From Roseomonas sp. (GTDB lineage Bacteria > Pseudomonadota > Alphaproteobacteria > Acetobacterales > Acetobacteraceae), in NCBI GenBank assembly GCA_028288745.1, contig JAQGHX010000186.1, positions 1 to 60,605 of the forward strand: DNA of 60,605 nt, read 5' to 3'. Numbering within the stretch: position 1 is the stretch's first letter; each line of letters opens with the position of its first letter. The notes below the pieces were generated by a model that did no database searches, was not told the DNA's origin, and saw only the letters and a program-made list of their open reading frames with translations. Of the stretch, positions 50,677 through 60,271 are shown one piece after another. A program made the translations under genes and the position numbers.

Positions 50677-52119
50677 TCAATGCCGCCGGATGCCGGGCCG
50701 CGTGTCGGCCCCTTCTTGGTGGTGCATATGGGCGCCGGGCGTGATTCCGGCGGTGCGGATCGGTTCGTCGTCGCGGGGGCCCTCCTCGGCCATATGCGGC
50801 GGTTGGGCGAAGAGCTTGAACAGGAACAGCACCCCTGCCCCGAACACCACGAAATATACCAGGATGAAGGCCAGTAGCGATGCACCCACCGCCGGGGCCT
50901 GCAAGGGGGAGACGCTGTCCGCCGTCCGCAGCAGGCCATAGACCGTATAGGGCTGGCGCCCGGCCTCCGTCGTGATCCAGCCCGCCGTAACCGCCACCAG
51001 CCCGGCCGGCCCCATGGCGAGCGCCGCCCGGTGGAACAGCCGCGTGTCATAAAGCCGCCCGCGCCAGCGCAGCCAGAGCGAGACCACGCCGACCACGGCC
51101 ATCAGCGTGCCGAGCCCGACCATGACGCGGAATGCCCAGAAGACGAGGGGGACATTGGTGGGACGCTGGTCCCGTGGCACGTCGGTCAGGCCAGGGGTCT
51201 CGCCATCCCATTCATGGGTGAGAATCAACGCGGACAGCCGGGGGATTTCCAGCAGCACGCGCGTCCGCTCCGCGTCCATGTCGGGCATGCCAAGCAGGAT
51301 CAGCGGCGCGCCACGCTGGCGCTCCCAATGCCCCTCCATGGCCGCGACCTTTTGCGGCTGGTGCTGCATGGTGTTCAGCCCGTGCGCGTCGCCGATCAGT
51401 ATCTGCAGCGGCGCCACGATGGCGGCCATCCACATGGCCATCGAGAACATGGTGCGGGTGCGGGCATTGGTATTGTCCCGCAACAGGTGGAAGGCCCCGA
51501 CCCCGCCCACGATGAAGGCGGTGGTGAGATACGCCCCGGTCACGGTGTGCAGCAGCCGGTACGGGAAGGAGGCGTTGAAGATGATCGCCCACCAGTCCTC
51601 CGGCATGAAGCGGCCATCGGGGGCGATGGAGTGGCCGCCCGGAGTCTGCATCCAGGAATTGGCGGAGAGAATCCAGAAGGCGGATATCAGCGTTCCGATG
51701 GCTACGAGGCAGGTTGCCCCGAAATGCAGCCCCTTGCCCACCCGCTCCAGCCCGAACAGCATGATCCCGAGGAAACCGGCCTCCAGGAAGAAGGCAGTCA
51801 GCACCTCGTACCCCATGACGGGGCCGAGCACGTTGCCGGTGCGGTCGGCGAAGACGGACCAGTTGGTGCCGATCTGATAGGACATCACCACGCCAGAGAC
51901 GACGCCCATGGCGAAGGCGATGGCGAAGACCTTCAGCCAGTATTTGAAGATATCGAGGAAGACCGTGCGGCCTGTCGCCAGCCACAGCCCTTCCAGCACC
52001 ATCAGGAAGCTGGCCAGGCCAATGGTGAAGGCCGGAAACAGGAAATGGAAGGTGATGGTAAAGGCGAACTGGAACCGTGCCAGGTTGAGCGCCGTTGGCA
52101 GGAAGGCCCAATCCATCAC
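50677..52119 (-). CDS. cydA: cytochrome bd-type (CIO-like) ubiquinol oxidase subunit I
   Basis: 480-residue haem-carrying subunit that oxidises ubiquinol and reduces O2 at the inner membrane. ARFQFAFTITFHFLFPAFTIG contains the N-terminal haem His; GDAHGLNTMQHQPQKVAAME is the quinol-site signature (GDxxG...QPxK); ITTEAGRQPYTVYGLLRT is the C-terminal motif. The Q-loop is short, as in cyanide-insensitive oxidases (CioA), and Tyr replaces the usual Trp in GRQPW. The His-rich tail (HMHHQEGADTRPGIRRH) is unremarkable. First gene of cydA-cydB-DUF2474; the 159-nt upstream region to tRNA-Lys should hold the promoter, but I see no FNR box. Confidence 0.94.
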   Translation of the reverse strand: MMDWAFLPTALNLARFQFAFTITFHFLFPAFTIGLASFLMVLEGLWLATGRTVFLDIFKYWLKVFAIAFAMGVVSGVVMSYQIGTNWSVFADRTGNVLGPVMGYEVLTAFFLEAGFLGIMLFGLERVGKGLHFGATCLVAIGTLISAFWILSANSWMQTPGGHSIAPDGRFMPEDWWAIIFNASFPYRLLHTVTGAYLTTAFIVGGVGAFHLLRDNTNARTRTMFSMAMWMAAIVAPLQILIGDAHGLNTMQHQPQKVAAMEGHWERQRGAPLILLGMPDMDAERTRVLLEIPRLSALILTHEWDGETPGLTDVPRDQRPTNVPLVFWAFRVMVGLGTLMAVVGVVSLWLRWRGRLYDTRLFHRAALAMGPAGLVAVTAGWITTEAGRQPYTVYGLLRTADSVSPLQAPAVGASLLAFILVYFVVFGAGVLFLFKLFAQPPHMAEEGPRDDEPIRTAGITPGAHMHHQEGADTRPGIRRH

Positions 52120-52278
52120 GATCTCCGCCCTTCAAATCCGCCGAATGTGGCTACGAGCTAACGGTAATGGCGTGCGATCGGTTTATGGAAGCGAAAGATG
52201 GTCGGCACCGAAGCGGCCACAATAACGTGGGTCAGGACAGCCTGAGCCATGATGCGTTCCGGGAAGGGCCAAGAGGAA

Positions 52279-52351
52279 TGTGCCCGGTGGGACTCGAACC
52301 CACGACCCCATGATTAAAAGTCACGTGCTCTACCGGCTGAGCTACGGGCAC
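52279..52351 (-). tRNA. tRNA-Lys (anticodon TTT)
   Basis: 73-nt cloverleaf on the minus strand from 52351 to 52279. Acceptor GTGCCCG pairs with CGGGCAC; anticodon loop CTTTTAA (TTT); T arm GTGGGTTCGAGTCCCAC; discriminator A. Unlike the other three tRNAs in the window, CCA is not encoded (TTC follows), so it must be added after transcription. Confidence 0.96.
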
Positions 52352-52403
52352 ACGGCGGATGGCCGGGGGCGGAGAAACCCGCCCCCGGCCATCCTGTCAA
52401 GAC

Positions 52404-52991
52404 TCAGGCGGCGTCGGCGGCGATCTGCGCCTTGATCAACTTGTCGGCGGGCTGCGGAACCATGCCGCCGCCGCCCTGGCCGCGCTTGATCTTGTCCACG
52501 GATTCCATGCCGGAAACCACGCGGCCCCAGATGGTGTACTGCGCGTCCAGGCTGGGCGCAGGCGCGAACATGATGAAGAACTGGCTGTTCGCCGTGTTCG
52601 GGCTGGCGGTACGCGCCATGCCGCAGACACCGCGGATGAAGCGGGCCTTGGCGGTGGGGCTGAACTCGGCCTGCAGGTCGGGCAACTGGCTGCCGCCGGT
52701 GCCGGTGCCGGTCGGGTCGCCACCCTGGGCCATGAAGCCTTCCATCACGCGGTGGAAGGGCGTGCCGTCATAGAAGCCCTGGCGCACCAGGGTCTTGATG
52801 CGCTCGACATGCTTCGGCGCCAGGTCGGGGCGCAACTCGATCGTGACGCGGCCGTCCTTCAGGTCGAAGTAAAGGGTGTTTTCCTTGTCGGCAGTGCCTT
52901 GGGCGGCGGCATCGGTGGTGTCGGTCATCATAATCCCCGTGGCGGCGATGGTGCTGGCGATAAGGGCGCGGCGCTTCATGCGGTTGGTCAC
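52404..52991 (-). CDS. cyclophilin-type peptidylprolyl isomerase
   Basis: 195-residue PpiA/PpiB-like isomerase with an N-terminal export signal (MKRRALIASTIAATGIMMTD; adjacent Args allow Tat or Sec use), so probably periplasmic. Cyclophilin core: GFYDGTPFHRVMEGFMAQGG with the active-site Arg and Phe, GVCGMARTASPNTANSQFFI, and WGRVVSGMESVDKI. ATG 52991 overlaps the coaD stop by 4 nt, so it belongs to the gyrA-coaD transcript. No metal or additional domain is seen. Confidence 0.92.
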   Translation of the reverse strand: MTNRMKRRALIASTIAATGIMMTDTTDAAAQGTADKENTLYFDLKDGRVTIELRPDLAPKHVERIKTLVRQGFYDGTPFHRVMEGFMAQGGDPTGTGTGGSQLPDLQAEFSPTAKARFIRGVCGMARTASPNTANSQFFIMFAPAPSLDAQYTIWGRVVSGMESVDKIKRGQGGGGMVPQPADKLIKAQIAADAA

Positions 52992-53518
52992 TCCCCTGGG
53001 CTGCGCTGCCGCACGCGGTCCAGCGTGCGTTGCAGCGTGAGACGCGGCACGAAACTGGTGATATCACCGTCGAGCCGCGCAATCTCCTTCACGAAGCGGG
53101 AGGAGATAAAATGGTTGCCTTCGCTGGCCATCAGAAAGACCAGCTCGATGTCCGGGTCCAGGCGGCGGTTCATGCCGGCCATCTGGAACTCGTAGTCGAA
53201 ATCGGTAACGGCCCGCAGACCGCGGATGATCACCTGCGCGCCAACCTCGCGCGCGAAGCTGACAAGCAGGCTCTCGAACGGCACGACCTCGATCACCGCG
53301 CCGGTCCGGGCGGCGATGATATCCGTCTCGGCCTTCACCAGTTCCACCCGTTCCTCCAGTGGAAACAGGGGGCCCTTGCCGGCATTCATCGCCACGCCAA
53401 TCACCAGCCGATCCAGGATACGGGCGGCGCGGTTGATAATGTCGATATGGCCGTTTGTCACCGGGTCGAAGGTGCCAGGATACACCCCGGCCCGCATGCG
53501 ATGCGTCTTATCAGCCAT
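52988..53518 (-). CDS. coaD: phosphopantetheine adenylyltransferase
   Basis: 176-residue nucleotidyltransferase, the fourth step of coenzyme A synthesis. Motifs: [18 protein letters not shown] (TxGH ATP site), [19 protein letters not shown], and [15 protein letters not shown] (ISSxxVKE). ATG 53518 lies 8 nt before the end of gyrA; ATG 53497 would give a shorter N terminus but lacks a Shine-Dalgarno. gyrA-coaD-ppi is a typical alphaproteobacterial order. Confidence 0.94.
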   Translation of the reverse strand: MADKTHRMRAGVYPGTFDPVTNGHIDIINRAARILDRLVIGVAMNAGKGPLFPLEERVELVKAETDIIAARTGAVIEVVPFESLLVSFAREVGAQVIIRGLRAVTDFDYEFQMAGMNRRLDPDIELVFLMASEGNHFISSRFVKEIARLDGDITSFVPRLTLQRTLDRVRQRSPGE

Positions 53519-56324
53519 CGCTGCCGTCCGTCTCCGGCATATCCGTCTCTGGCATATCCGTGGCGGCCTCTTCCAGGGCGGCCTCATCGATGCCCTGTGC
53601 CTCCACCACCGTGAAGCAGGACGTGACGCGCTCGCCCTCGTTCAGGCGTAGCAGGGTCACGCCCATGGAGGTCCGGCCGGTGATGCGCACCTGGTCCACC
53701 GGCATGCGGATCAGGCGGCCATTATCGGTCACCAGCATCACGTCGTCGCCACTGCGCACCGGGAAGGTCGTCACGACCTCGCGCCCCGTGCGGGGGGTCA
53801 GGGTCAGGTTGACGATGCCCTGCCCACCCCGGCCGGTGACCCGGTACTCATAGGCCGAGCTGCGCTTGCCGAAGCCGCCATCGGTGACGGTCAGCAGCAC
53901 CTCCTCGGCCTCCTCCAGTTGGGCGGCCTTGTCGGCGGGCAGCGCGATATCGGCGACAGCTTCCAGCTCCTCGTCAGCCTCGACCTCGGCCGGAGCCTCG
54001 GCGGCGTCGTCACCATTGCGGCGCTTCTGGGCGGAAAGCTTCAGGTAAGCCGCGCGCTCGTCCACCGTCGTGTCGATATGCCGCAGCACGGAGAGCGCGA
54101 TCACCTCGTCCTGCTTGGCCAGCCGGATGCCGCGCACGCCGGTGGAGTCGCGGCCCGCGAAGACGCGCAGCGTCTCGATATCCGCCACGAAGCGGATGGC
54201 ACGGCCACGGCGGGTGGCGAGCAGGATATCGTCGCCCTCGCGGCAGGTGGAGACGCCGATCAGGCTGTCGCCCTCGTCCAGCTTCATGGCGATCAGGCCG
54301 GAGGACCGGACATTCTTGAAGTCGGAGAGCCGGTTGCGGCGCACATTGCCCTGCGCCGTCGCGAAGACGAGGTGCAGGTTCTCCCACATGCTCTCGTCCT
54401 GCGGCAGCGGCAGTACGGCCGTAACGCCTTCCTTCTCCTGCAACTGCAGGAGCTGGCGCAGCGAGCGGCCCCGCGCTGTCGGCCCGGCCTCCGGCAGCTT
54501 CCACACCTTCTCCCGGAAGGCGATACCGCGGCTGGTGAAGAACAGCACCCATTGGTGCGTATGCGCGTTGAAGCTGCGGATGACGACATCGTCCTGCCGC
54601 GTGCCGGCCGCGCTGCGCCCACGCCCGCCGCGATTCTGCGCGCGGAAGACATCCAGCGGGGTGCGCTTCACATAGCCGTCCCGCGTCAGGGTCACGACCA
54701 TCAGGCCCGGCTCGACCAGGCTCTCGTCATCCTGGTCGGCGATGCCGTCCACGATCTCGGACAGGCGGGACGACGCGATCTGCGCGCGGACAGCGAGAAG
54801 CTCCTCGCCCATCAATTCCATGCGGCGTGGGTGGGAGGACAGGATGGCCAGCAGCTCGCTGATGCGCCCCGACACTTCGTCCAGCTCGGCGGTGATCTTT
54901 TCCTGCTCAAGCCCGGTCAGGCGCTGCAGGCGCAGTTCCAGAATGCCGCGCGCCTGGGTCTCGGTCAGGCGCACGGTGTCGTTCACCACGATGTTGCCGG
55001 CATCGTCCACCAGCGCCAGCAGCGGGACGATGTGCCCGGCGGGCCAGTCCCGCGACATCAGGGCGGCGCGGGCAACGGCGGCGTCCGCGCTCTCGCGGAT
55101 CAGGCGGATCACCTCGTCGATATTGGCGACGGCGATGGACAGGCCGATCAGCAGGTGCCCACGGTCCCGCGCCTTGCCCAGCCGGAAGCGCGAGCGGCGC
55201 AGGATCACTTCCTCGCGGAATTTGATGAAGGCTTTCAGGGCATAGATCAGGCCCATCTGGACGGGCTTGCCCTCGTCCAGCGCCAGCATGTTAACCGCGA
55301 CCGAGGTCTGTAACTGGGTGTACCGGTAGAGGTGGTTCAGCACCACTTCCGGCGTCGCGTCCTTCTTGAGCTCGATGACGATGCGCAGGCCGGAGCGGTC
55401 GCTCTCGTCGCGCAGGTCGCTGATGCCTTCCAACTGCTTGATGCGCACCAGGTCGGCGATGCGCTCGATCAGCGAGGATTTGTTGACCTGATACGGGATC
55501 TCCGAGATGGCGATGCAGCTACGGCCGCCGCGCATCTCCTCAACTTCGGCGCGGGCGCGCAGCACGATGCTGCCGCGCCCGGTTTCGAAGGCGCTGCGGA
55601 TGCCGCTGCGGCCGATGATCAGGGCGCCGGTGGGGAAATCCGGGCCCGGGATGATCGTCATCAGCTCGTCAAGCGAGGTGTCCGGCGCCGCGATCAGCTT
55701 CAGCGTCGCGTCGATGATCTCGGTCGGGTTATGCGGCGGAATATTGGTCGCCATGCCGACGGCGATGCCGTTGGCGCCGTTCACCAGCAGGTTCGGGAAG
55801 GTCGCCGGCAGCACGCGGGGCTCTTCCGCGCTCTCGTCGTAGTTCGGCTGGAAATCGACGGTGTCCTCGTCGATCCCCTCCAGCAGGGCGGTGGCCGACT
55901 TCGCCAGCCGGGCCTCGGTGTAGCGCATGGCCGCCGGCGGGTCGCCGTCCATGCTGCCGAAATTGCCCTGGCCGTCGATCAGCGGCACGCGCAGCGAGAA
56001 GGTCTGCGCCATGCGGACCATGGCGTCGTAAATCGCGCTGTCGCCATGCGGGTGGTACTTACCCATGACGTCGCCGACGACGCGGGCGGACTTCTTGTAA
56101 GGCTTGTCGGCGGTGAAGCCGTTCTCGTTCATCGCGAACAGGATGCGGCGGTGCACCGGCTTCAACCCGTCCCGCGCATCGGGCAGGGCGCGCGAAACGA
56201 TCACACTCATCGCATAAGCGAGATAGGAGCTGCGCATCTCCTCCTCGATCGCGATGGGCATCATGCCTTCAGGCGCCGGATTGCTGTCGTCTGGCAGGCC
56301 GGTGCCGTTGTCGCTCTCGCTCAC
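53511..56324 (-). CDS. gyrA: DNA gyrase subunit A
   Basis: 937-residue type II topoisomerase subunit that cuts and rejoins DNA. Winged-helix/tower core with quinolone region [20 protein letters not shown]; the positions equal to E. coli Ser83 and Asp87 are Ser96 and Asp100, i.e. quinolone-sensitive residues. Catalytic Tyr 135 lies in [12 protein letters not shown]. The GyrA box occurs as QNRGGRG, followed by the six-bladed DNA-wrapping domain, which carries an acidic insert ([20 protein letters not shown]) before the last blades. The C terminus repeats TDMPE, from a 15-bp duplication. Confidence 0.97.
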   Translation of the reverse strand: MSESDNGTGLPDDSNPAPEGMMPIAIEEEMRSSYLAYAMSVIVSRALPDARDGLKPVHRRILFAMNENGFTADKPYKKSARVVGDVMGKYHPHGDSAIYDAMVRMAQTFSLRVPLIDGQGNFGSMDGDPPAAMRYTEARLAKSATALLEGIDEDTVDFQPNYDESAEEPRVLPATFPNLLVNGANGIAVGMATNIPPHNPTEIIDATLKLIAAPDTSLDELMTIIPGPDFPTGALIIGRSGIRSAFETGRGSIVLRARAEVEEMRGGRSCIAISEIPYQVNKSSLIERIADLVRIKQLEGISDLRDESDRSGLRIVIELKKDATPEVVLNHLYRYTQLQTSVAVNMLALDEGKPVQMGLIYALKAFIKFREEVILRRSRFRLGKARDRGHLLIGLSIAVANIDEVIRLIRESADAAVARAALMSRDWPAGHIVPLLALVDDAGNIVVNDTVRLTETQARGILELRLQRLTGLEQEKITAELDEVSGRISELLAILSSHPRRMELMGEELLAVRAQIASSRLSEIVDGIADQDDESLVEPGLMVVTLTRDGYVKRTPLDVFRAQNRGGRGRSAAGTRQDDVVIRSFNAHTHQWVLFFTSRGIAFREKVWKLPEAGPTARGRSLRQLLQLQEKEGVTAVLPLPQDESMWENLHLVFATAQGNVRRNRLSDFKNVRSSGLIAMKLDEGDSLIGVSTCREGDDILLATRRGRAIRFVADIETLRVFAGRDSTGVRGIRLAKQDEVIALSVLRHIDTTVDERAAYLKLSAQKRRNGDDAAEAPAEVEADEELEAVADIALPADKAAQLEEAEEVLLTVTDGGFGKRSSAYEYRVTGRGGQGIVNLTLTPRTGREVVTTFPVRSGDDVMLVTDNGRLIRMPVDQVRITGRTSMGVTLLRLNEGERVTSCFTVVEAQGIDEAALEEAATDMPETDMPETDGSDG
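53530..53559. repeat. 15-bp near-perfect tandem duplication in the gyrA 3' end
   Basis: GTCTCCGGCATATCC (53530-53544) and GTCTCTGGCATATCC (53545-53559) differ at one base. They encode the repeated TDMPE of the acidic GyrA tail on the minus strand. Confidence 0.8.
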
Positions 56325-56544
56325 GCGCTCATCCTATGCAGCGGGGCGGAACCCCTGGAGCAACATCCGCCCCAGGGACCCCGCCGAAATCCGCTCACCT
56401 TATACTCTGTCAGCCGCCCGGCGCCAAATCGGCCGGGCACCCAGGCCTGAGCCGTCGCCACCGGCGAGTTTCGCTTCGGCCCTCACGGGCCGGAGGCAGG
56501 CGATGCCGCCCCGCGCGGAGGCGCCGGGCGGGGCACCTGGAAAA

Positions 56545-57060
56545 TCAGAACGGGATGTCATCGTCCAGATCGCTGCCGCCCTTGGGAGCATCCCAGCCGC
56601 TCTTCTGCGGCCGGGCGGGCGGGCTGTCGCGTTCGCCACCCGAGGAGGCGCGCCCGCCGCCATAGCCGCCACCCCCGGAGGGCGGTCCACCATCCTCGCC
56701 GCCCGTGCCACCACGGCCATCCAGCAGCGTCAGCTCACCGCCGAAATTGCGCAGGGTCACTTCTGTGGAGTAGCGGTCCTGGCCTGCCTGATCCTGCCAC
56801 TTGCGGGTCTCAAGCTTGCCCTCGACATAGACCTTGCTGCCCTTGCGCAGGTACTTCTCGGCAATCTCGCCCAGCTTCTCGTTGAAGATGGCGACCGAGT
56901 GCCACTCGGTCTTCTCCTGCCGGTTGCCCTCGCGGTCCTTGTAGTTATCGGTAGTGGCCAGGCGCAGGTTCACGACCCGCCCACCATTCTGGAAATTCCG
57001 AATCTCTGGATCCCGGCCCAGATTGCCGATCAGGATCACCTTGTTGACGCTGCCGGCCAT
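56545..57060 (-). CDS. ssb: single-stranded DNA-binding protein
   Basis: 171-residue SSB. OB fold with [59 protein letters not shown] and [18 protein letters not shown]; then a Gly/Ser/Pro-rich linker and the acidic tip DDDIPF that recruits repair and replication proteins. Divergent from uvrA across a 263-bp shared upstream region, the same uvrA-ssb divergence seen in many proteobacteria; the SOS box there sits near uvrA. 220 bp separate its stop from gyrA, with GC-rich hairpins (CGGCCC-TCAC-GGGCCG at 56477-56492) but no T-run. Confidence 0.96.
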   Translation of the reverse strand: MAGSVNKVILIGNLGRDPEIRNFQNGGRVVNLRLATTDNYKDREGNRQEKTEWHSVAIFNEKLGEIAEKYLRKGSKVYVEGKLETRKWQDQAGQDRYSTEVTLRNFGGELTLLDGRGGTGGEDGGPPSGGGGYGGGRASSGGERDSPPARPQKSGWDAPKGGSDLDDDIPF

Positions 57061-57286
57061 GCCGCCCTGCCCTCTGAATTCGTCGTCCGCCCGGTATGTC
57101 GCGCCCCTCTCCGAGAAGAAAGCGCATTACCGAAGCGGCCGAGCTCATGTCACGTTTCGGTGCGCGATAGCCCACACGAGCCACAACCTAGCGTTCACGT
57201 CCCGGTGCTGCCAGCCCCGCTCCGTGAACCCTTGTCGCGCCGCGCGTTCATACCACTTCACGCCACTTACAATCCATGCCAAAATA

Positions 57287-57301
57287 GAACACAGCGCGAA
57301 C
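57287..57301 (+). promoter_or_regulatory. LexA/SOS box (alphaproteobacterial GAAC-N7-GAAC) upstream of uvrA
   Basis: GAAC at 57287-57290, seven bases, GAAC at 57298-57301. This is the complement of the alphaproteobacterial LexA direct repeat GTTC-N7-GTTC, with exact half-sites and spacing. It ends 22 nt before the uvrA start, a position suited to repression. Only one copy is found in the 263-bp ssb-uvrA region; whether it also reaches ssb is unknown. Confidence 0.75.
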
Positions 57302-57323
57302 ATTTAGCGCGCAGGAGCCCGCT

Positions 57324-60233
57324 TTGACGAAGCTGAAGCCGATCCCCGTCTCCGCCGCCCAGAACGGGGAGATCCGCGTGCGTGGCGCGCGTCAGCACAA
57401 CCTCAAGAATGTCGATATCGACATCCCCAAAGGTACGCTGACTGTCATCACGGGCCTTTCCGGCTCCGGCAAGTCGTCCCTGGCCTTCGATACGATTTAT
57501 GCCGAGGGCCAGCGCCGCTACGTGGAAAGCCTCTCCGCCTATGCCCGGCAGTTCCTGCAGCTGATGCAGAAGCCGGACGTGGATTCGATCGAGGGGCTCT
57601 CCCCGGCCATCTCGATCGAGCAGAAGACCACCAGCCACAATCCACGCTCCACCGTGGGTACGGTGACCGAGATCCACGACTATATGCGCCTGCTCTGGGC
57701 GCGTGCGGGCATTCCATATTCCCCCGCCACCGGCCTGCCGATCGAGGCGCAGACCATCAGCCAGATGGTGGACCGCGTGCTGGTCATGCAAGATGGCACC
57801 CGGCTGCTGCTGCTGGCCCCGGCAGTGCGCGGCAAGAAGGGCGAGTTCAAGAAGGAACTGGCCGAGTATCAGCGCCGCGGCTTCGAGCGCGTGAAGATCA
57901 ACGGCACGCTGATGCGGATCGAGGAGGCCCCTTCCCTCGACAAGCGCAAGAAGCACGATATCGAGGTCGTGGTGGACCGCGTGGTGGTCGGCGGCGAAGG
58001 CCTGGCCCAGCGACTGGCCGATTCCTTCGAGAGCGCCCTGGCCCTGGCCGATGGCATTGCCTATGCCGAGCCGGCCGATGGCGGAGAGCGCATCGTCTTC
58101 AGCAGCCGTTACGCCTGCCCGGTCTCCGGCTTCACGCTGGAGGAAATCGAGCCCCGCCTGTTCTCCTTCAACTCGCCGCAGGGTGCCTGCCCGGTCTGCG
58201 ACGGACTGGGCACGGAAAGCTTTTTCGACCCGCATCTGGTGGTGCCGGATGACGGCCGGAGCCTGGCCGACGGTGCCGTGGCCCCCTGGGCCGGCAATGG
58301 CGCCGCCTATTACGACCAGACGCTGCAAAGCCTGGCCAGGCATTTCAAGGTCAAGATGACCTCCCCCTGGGGCGAATTGCCCGAGGATGTGCGCGACGGC
58401 ATCCTCAGCGGCACCGGCACCGAGGTGGTGGTGCTGAAATACAAGGACGGCCTGCGCGCCTATGAGGTGAAGAAACCCTTCGAAGGCGTGCTGCCCAACC
58501 TCGCGCGGCGCCTGCGCGAGAGCGACAATCCCTGGGTGCGGGAGGACCTTTCCCGCTACCAGGCCGAACAGCCCTGCCATGCCTGCCACGGCGCCCGCCT
58601 GAAGGCGGAGGCCCTGTCCGTCCGCGTCACCGACCTCAACGTGGCCCAGGCCAGCGACCTGTCGATCAAGAACGCCCTGCCCTGGTTCGAGGGCGTGGAA
58701 AAGCAGCTTACCCCGCAGCGGCGCGAGATCGCCCGGCGCATCCTGAAGGAAATCATCGACCGGCTGCGTTTCCTGCTGGATGTGGGGCTGGATTACCTGA
58801 CCCTGGCACGCGGCTCCGCCACGCTTTCGGGCGGCGAGAGCCAGCGCATCCGGCTGGCCTCGCAGATCGGCAGCGGATTAACGGGTGTGCTCTATGTGCT
58901 CGACGAACCGTCGATCGGCCTGCACCAGCGGGACAATGAACGGCTGCTCGGCACGCTGCGGCGCCTGCGGGACCTGGGCAATACCGTGCTGGTGGTCGAG
59001 CATGACGAGGATGCCATCCGGACCGCTGACCACCTGATCGATATCGGGCCGGCGGCGGGTGCCGGTGGTGGCCGTGTCATTGCCCAGGGCACGCCCGCCG
59101 AGGTGGAGGCGAACCCAAACAGCATCACCGGCGCCTATCTCTCCGGCCGCCGCAGCATCGCCATACCGGCCGAGCGCCGGAAGCCCGACCCCAAGCGGAT
59201 GCTGCGGGTGGTGAATGCAAACGGCAATAACCTGCGTGGCCTCAGCGCGTCACTGCCGCTGGGCACCTTCACCTGCGTCACCGGTGTCTCGGGCGGCGGC
59301 AAGTCGACCTTCGTGATCGAAACCCTCTACAAGGCCGCAGCCCGCCGTCTGATGGGCGCCGGCACCGTGCCGGCGCCGTATGAGCGCATCGAGGGTCTGG
59401 AACACCTCGACAAGATCATCGACATCGACCAGTCGCCCATCGGCCGCACGCCGCGTTCCAACCCCGCCACCTATACCGGGCTGTTCGCGCCAATCCGCGA
59501 CTGGTTCTCCGAACTGCCGGACAGCCGCGCGCGCGGCTACAAGCCCGGCCGATTCAGCTTCAACGTCAAGGGTGGCCGTTGCGAGGCCTGCCAGGGCGAT
59601 GGCGTGCTGAAGATCGAGATGCACTTCCTGCCCGACGTCTACGTCACCTGCGATACCTGCAAGGGCAAGCGCTACAATCGCGAGACGCTGGAAGTGAAGT
59701 TCCGCGGCAAATCGATCTCGGACGTACTGGAGATGACGGTGGAGGAAGGCGTCGAGTTCTTCTCTGCCGTGCCGGCGATCCGCGACAAGCTGCGCATGCT
59801 GAAGGAAGTTGGCCTCAGCTATATCCACCTCGGCCAGCAGGCCACCACCCTTTCGGGCGGCGAGGCCCAGCGTATCAAGCTGGCCAAGGAACTGTCGCGC
59901 CGCGCCACCGGCCGCACGCTCTACATCCTGGATGAACCGACGACCGGCCTGCATTTCGAGGACGTGAAGAAGCTGCTGGAGGTGCTGCACCAATTGGTGG
60001 ACCAGGGCAACACGGTGGTGGTGATCGAGCACAACCTGGAAGTCATCAAGACCGCCGACTGGATCCTCGACCTTGGCCCCGAAGGCGGCGATGGCGGCGG
60101 CCAGATCGTCGCCGAAGGCACGCCGGAGGATGTGGCGCAGGTCGCGGGCAGCCATACCGGGCGCTTCCTGGCGCCGCTGCTGCCCGTGATGAAAGCCAAA
60201 CCGGCCGTGAAGCGCGCGCGCCGGGCGGGGTAA
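57324..60233 (+). CDS. uvrA: excinuclease ABC subunit UvrA
   Basis: 969-residue damage-recognition ATPase of nucleotide excision repair. Two ABC modules: Walker [13 protein letters not shown] and [12 protein letters not shown], signatures [11 protein letters not shown] and [11 protein letters not shown], Walker [14 protein letters not shown] and [15 protein letters not shown]. Zinc fingers: the first has CPVS (265-268) where E. coli has CxxC, with the second pair CPVC at 289-292 intact; the C-terminal finger (CEACQGDG ... CDTCKGKRY) is complete. Start is TTG 57324 with AGGAG 7 nt upstream. Controlled by the SOS box just before it; works with UvrB and with Mfd, also encoded in this window. Confidence 0.97.
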   Translation: MTKLKPIPVSAAQNGEIRVRGARQHNLKNVDIDIPKGTLTVITGLSGSGKSSLAFDTIYAEGQRRYVESLSAYARQFLQLMQKPDVDSIEGLSPAISIEQKTTSHNPRSTVGTVTEIHDYMRLLWARAGIPYSPATGLPIEAQTISQMVDRVLVMQDGTRLLLLAPAVRGKKGEFKKELAEYQRRGFERVKINGTLMRIEEAPSLDKRKKHDIEVVVDRVVVGGEGLAQRLADSFESALALADGIAYAEPADGGERIVFSSRYACPVSGFTLEEIEPRLFSFNSPQGACPVCDGLGTESFFDPHLVVPDDGRSLADGAVAPWAGNGAAYYDQTLQSLARHFKVKMTSPWGELPEDVRDGILSGTGTEVVVLKYKDGLRAYEVKKPFEGVLPNLARRLRESDNPWVREDLSRYQAEQPCHACHGARLKAEALSVRVTDLNVAQASDLSIKNALPWFEGVEKQLTPQRREIARRILKEIIDRLRFLLDVGLDYLTLARGSATLSGGESQRIRLASQIGSGLTGVLYVLDEPSIGLHQRDNERLLGTLRRLRDLGNTVLVVEHDEDAIRTADHLIDIGPAAGAGGGRVIAQGTPAEVEANPNSITGAYLSGRRSIAIPAERRKPDPKRMLRVVNANGNNLRGLSASLPLGTFTCVTGVSGGGKSTFVIETLYKAAARRLMGAGTVPAPYERIEGLEHLDKIIDIDQSPIGRTPRSNPATYTGLFAPIRDWFSELPDSRARGYKPGRFSFNVKGGRCEACQGDGVLKIEMHFLPDVYVTCDTCKGKRYNRETLEVKFRGKSISDVLEMTVEEGVEFFSAVPAIRDKLRMLKEVGLSYIHLGQQATTLSGGEAQRIKLAKELSRRATGRTLYILDEPTTGLHFEDVKKLLEVLHQLVDQGNTVVVIEHNLEVIKTADWILDLGPEGGDGGGQIVAEGTPEDVAQVAGSHTGRFLAPLLPVMKAKPAVKRARRAG

Positions 60234-60236
60234 GGA

Positions 60237-60265
60237 AAAGGCGCTTCCTGCAGGGAAGCGCCTTT
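60237..60265. terminator. bidirectional rho-independent terminator between uvrA and the TonB-type gene
   Basis: Perfect 12-bp stem AAAGGCGCTTCC / GGAAGCGCCTTT around loop TGCAG, 3 nt after the uvrA stop and 6 nt before the convergent stop. The A-rich 5' side (GGAAAAGG) gives a T-run in the minus direction, and TTT follows in the plus direction, so it can serve both genes. Confidence 0.8.
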
Positions 60266-60271
60266 CCGCTA

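Noticed and set aside
53919-55313. 464-codon open frame on the plus strand opposite gyrA
   Set aside because: Antisense shadow, no domain, no Shine-Dalgarno.
57246-57260. GTTC followed 7 nt later by TTCA as a second SOS box
   Set aside because: Second half-site is not GTTC; only the 57287-57301 element matches exactly.
57267-58589. 440-codon open frame on the minus strand opposite uvrA
   Set aside because: Composition-driven shadow of uvrA with no recognisable motif; it would also cover the SOS box and the uvrA start region.
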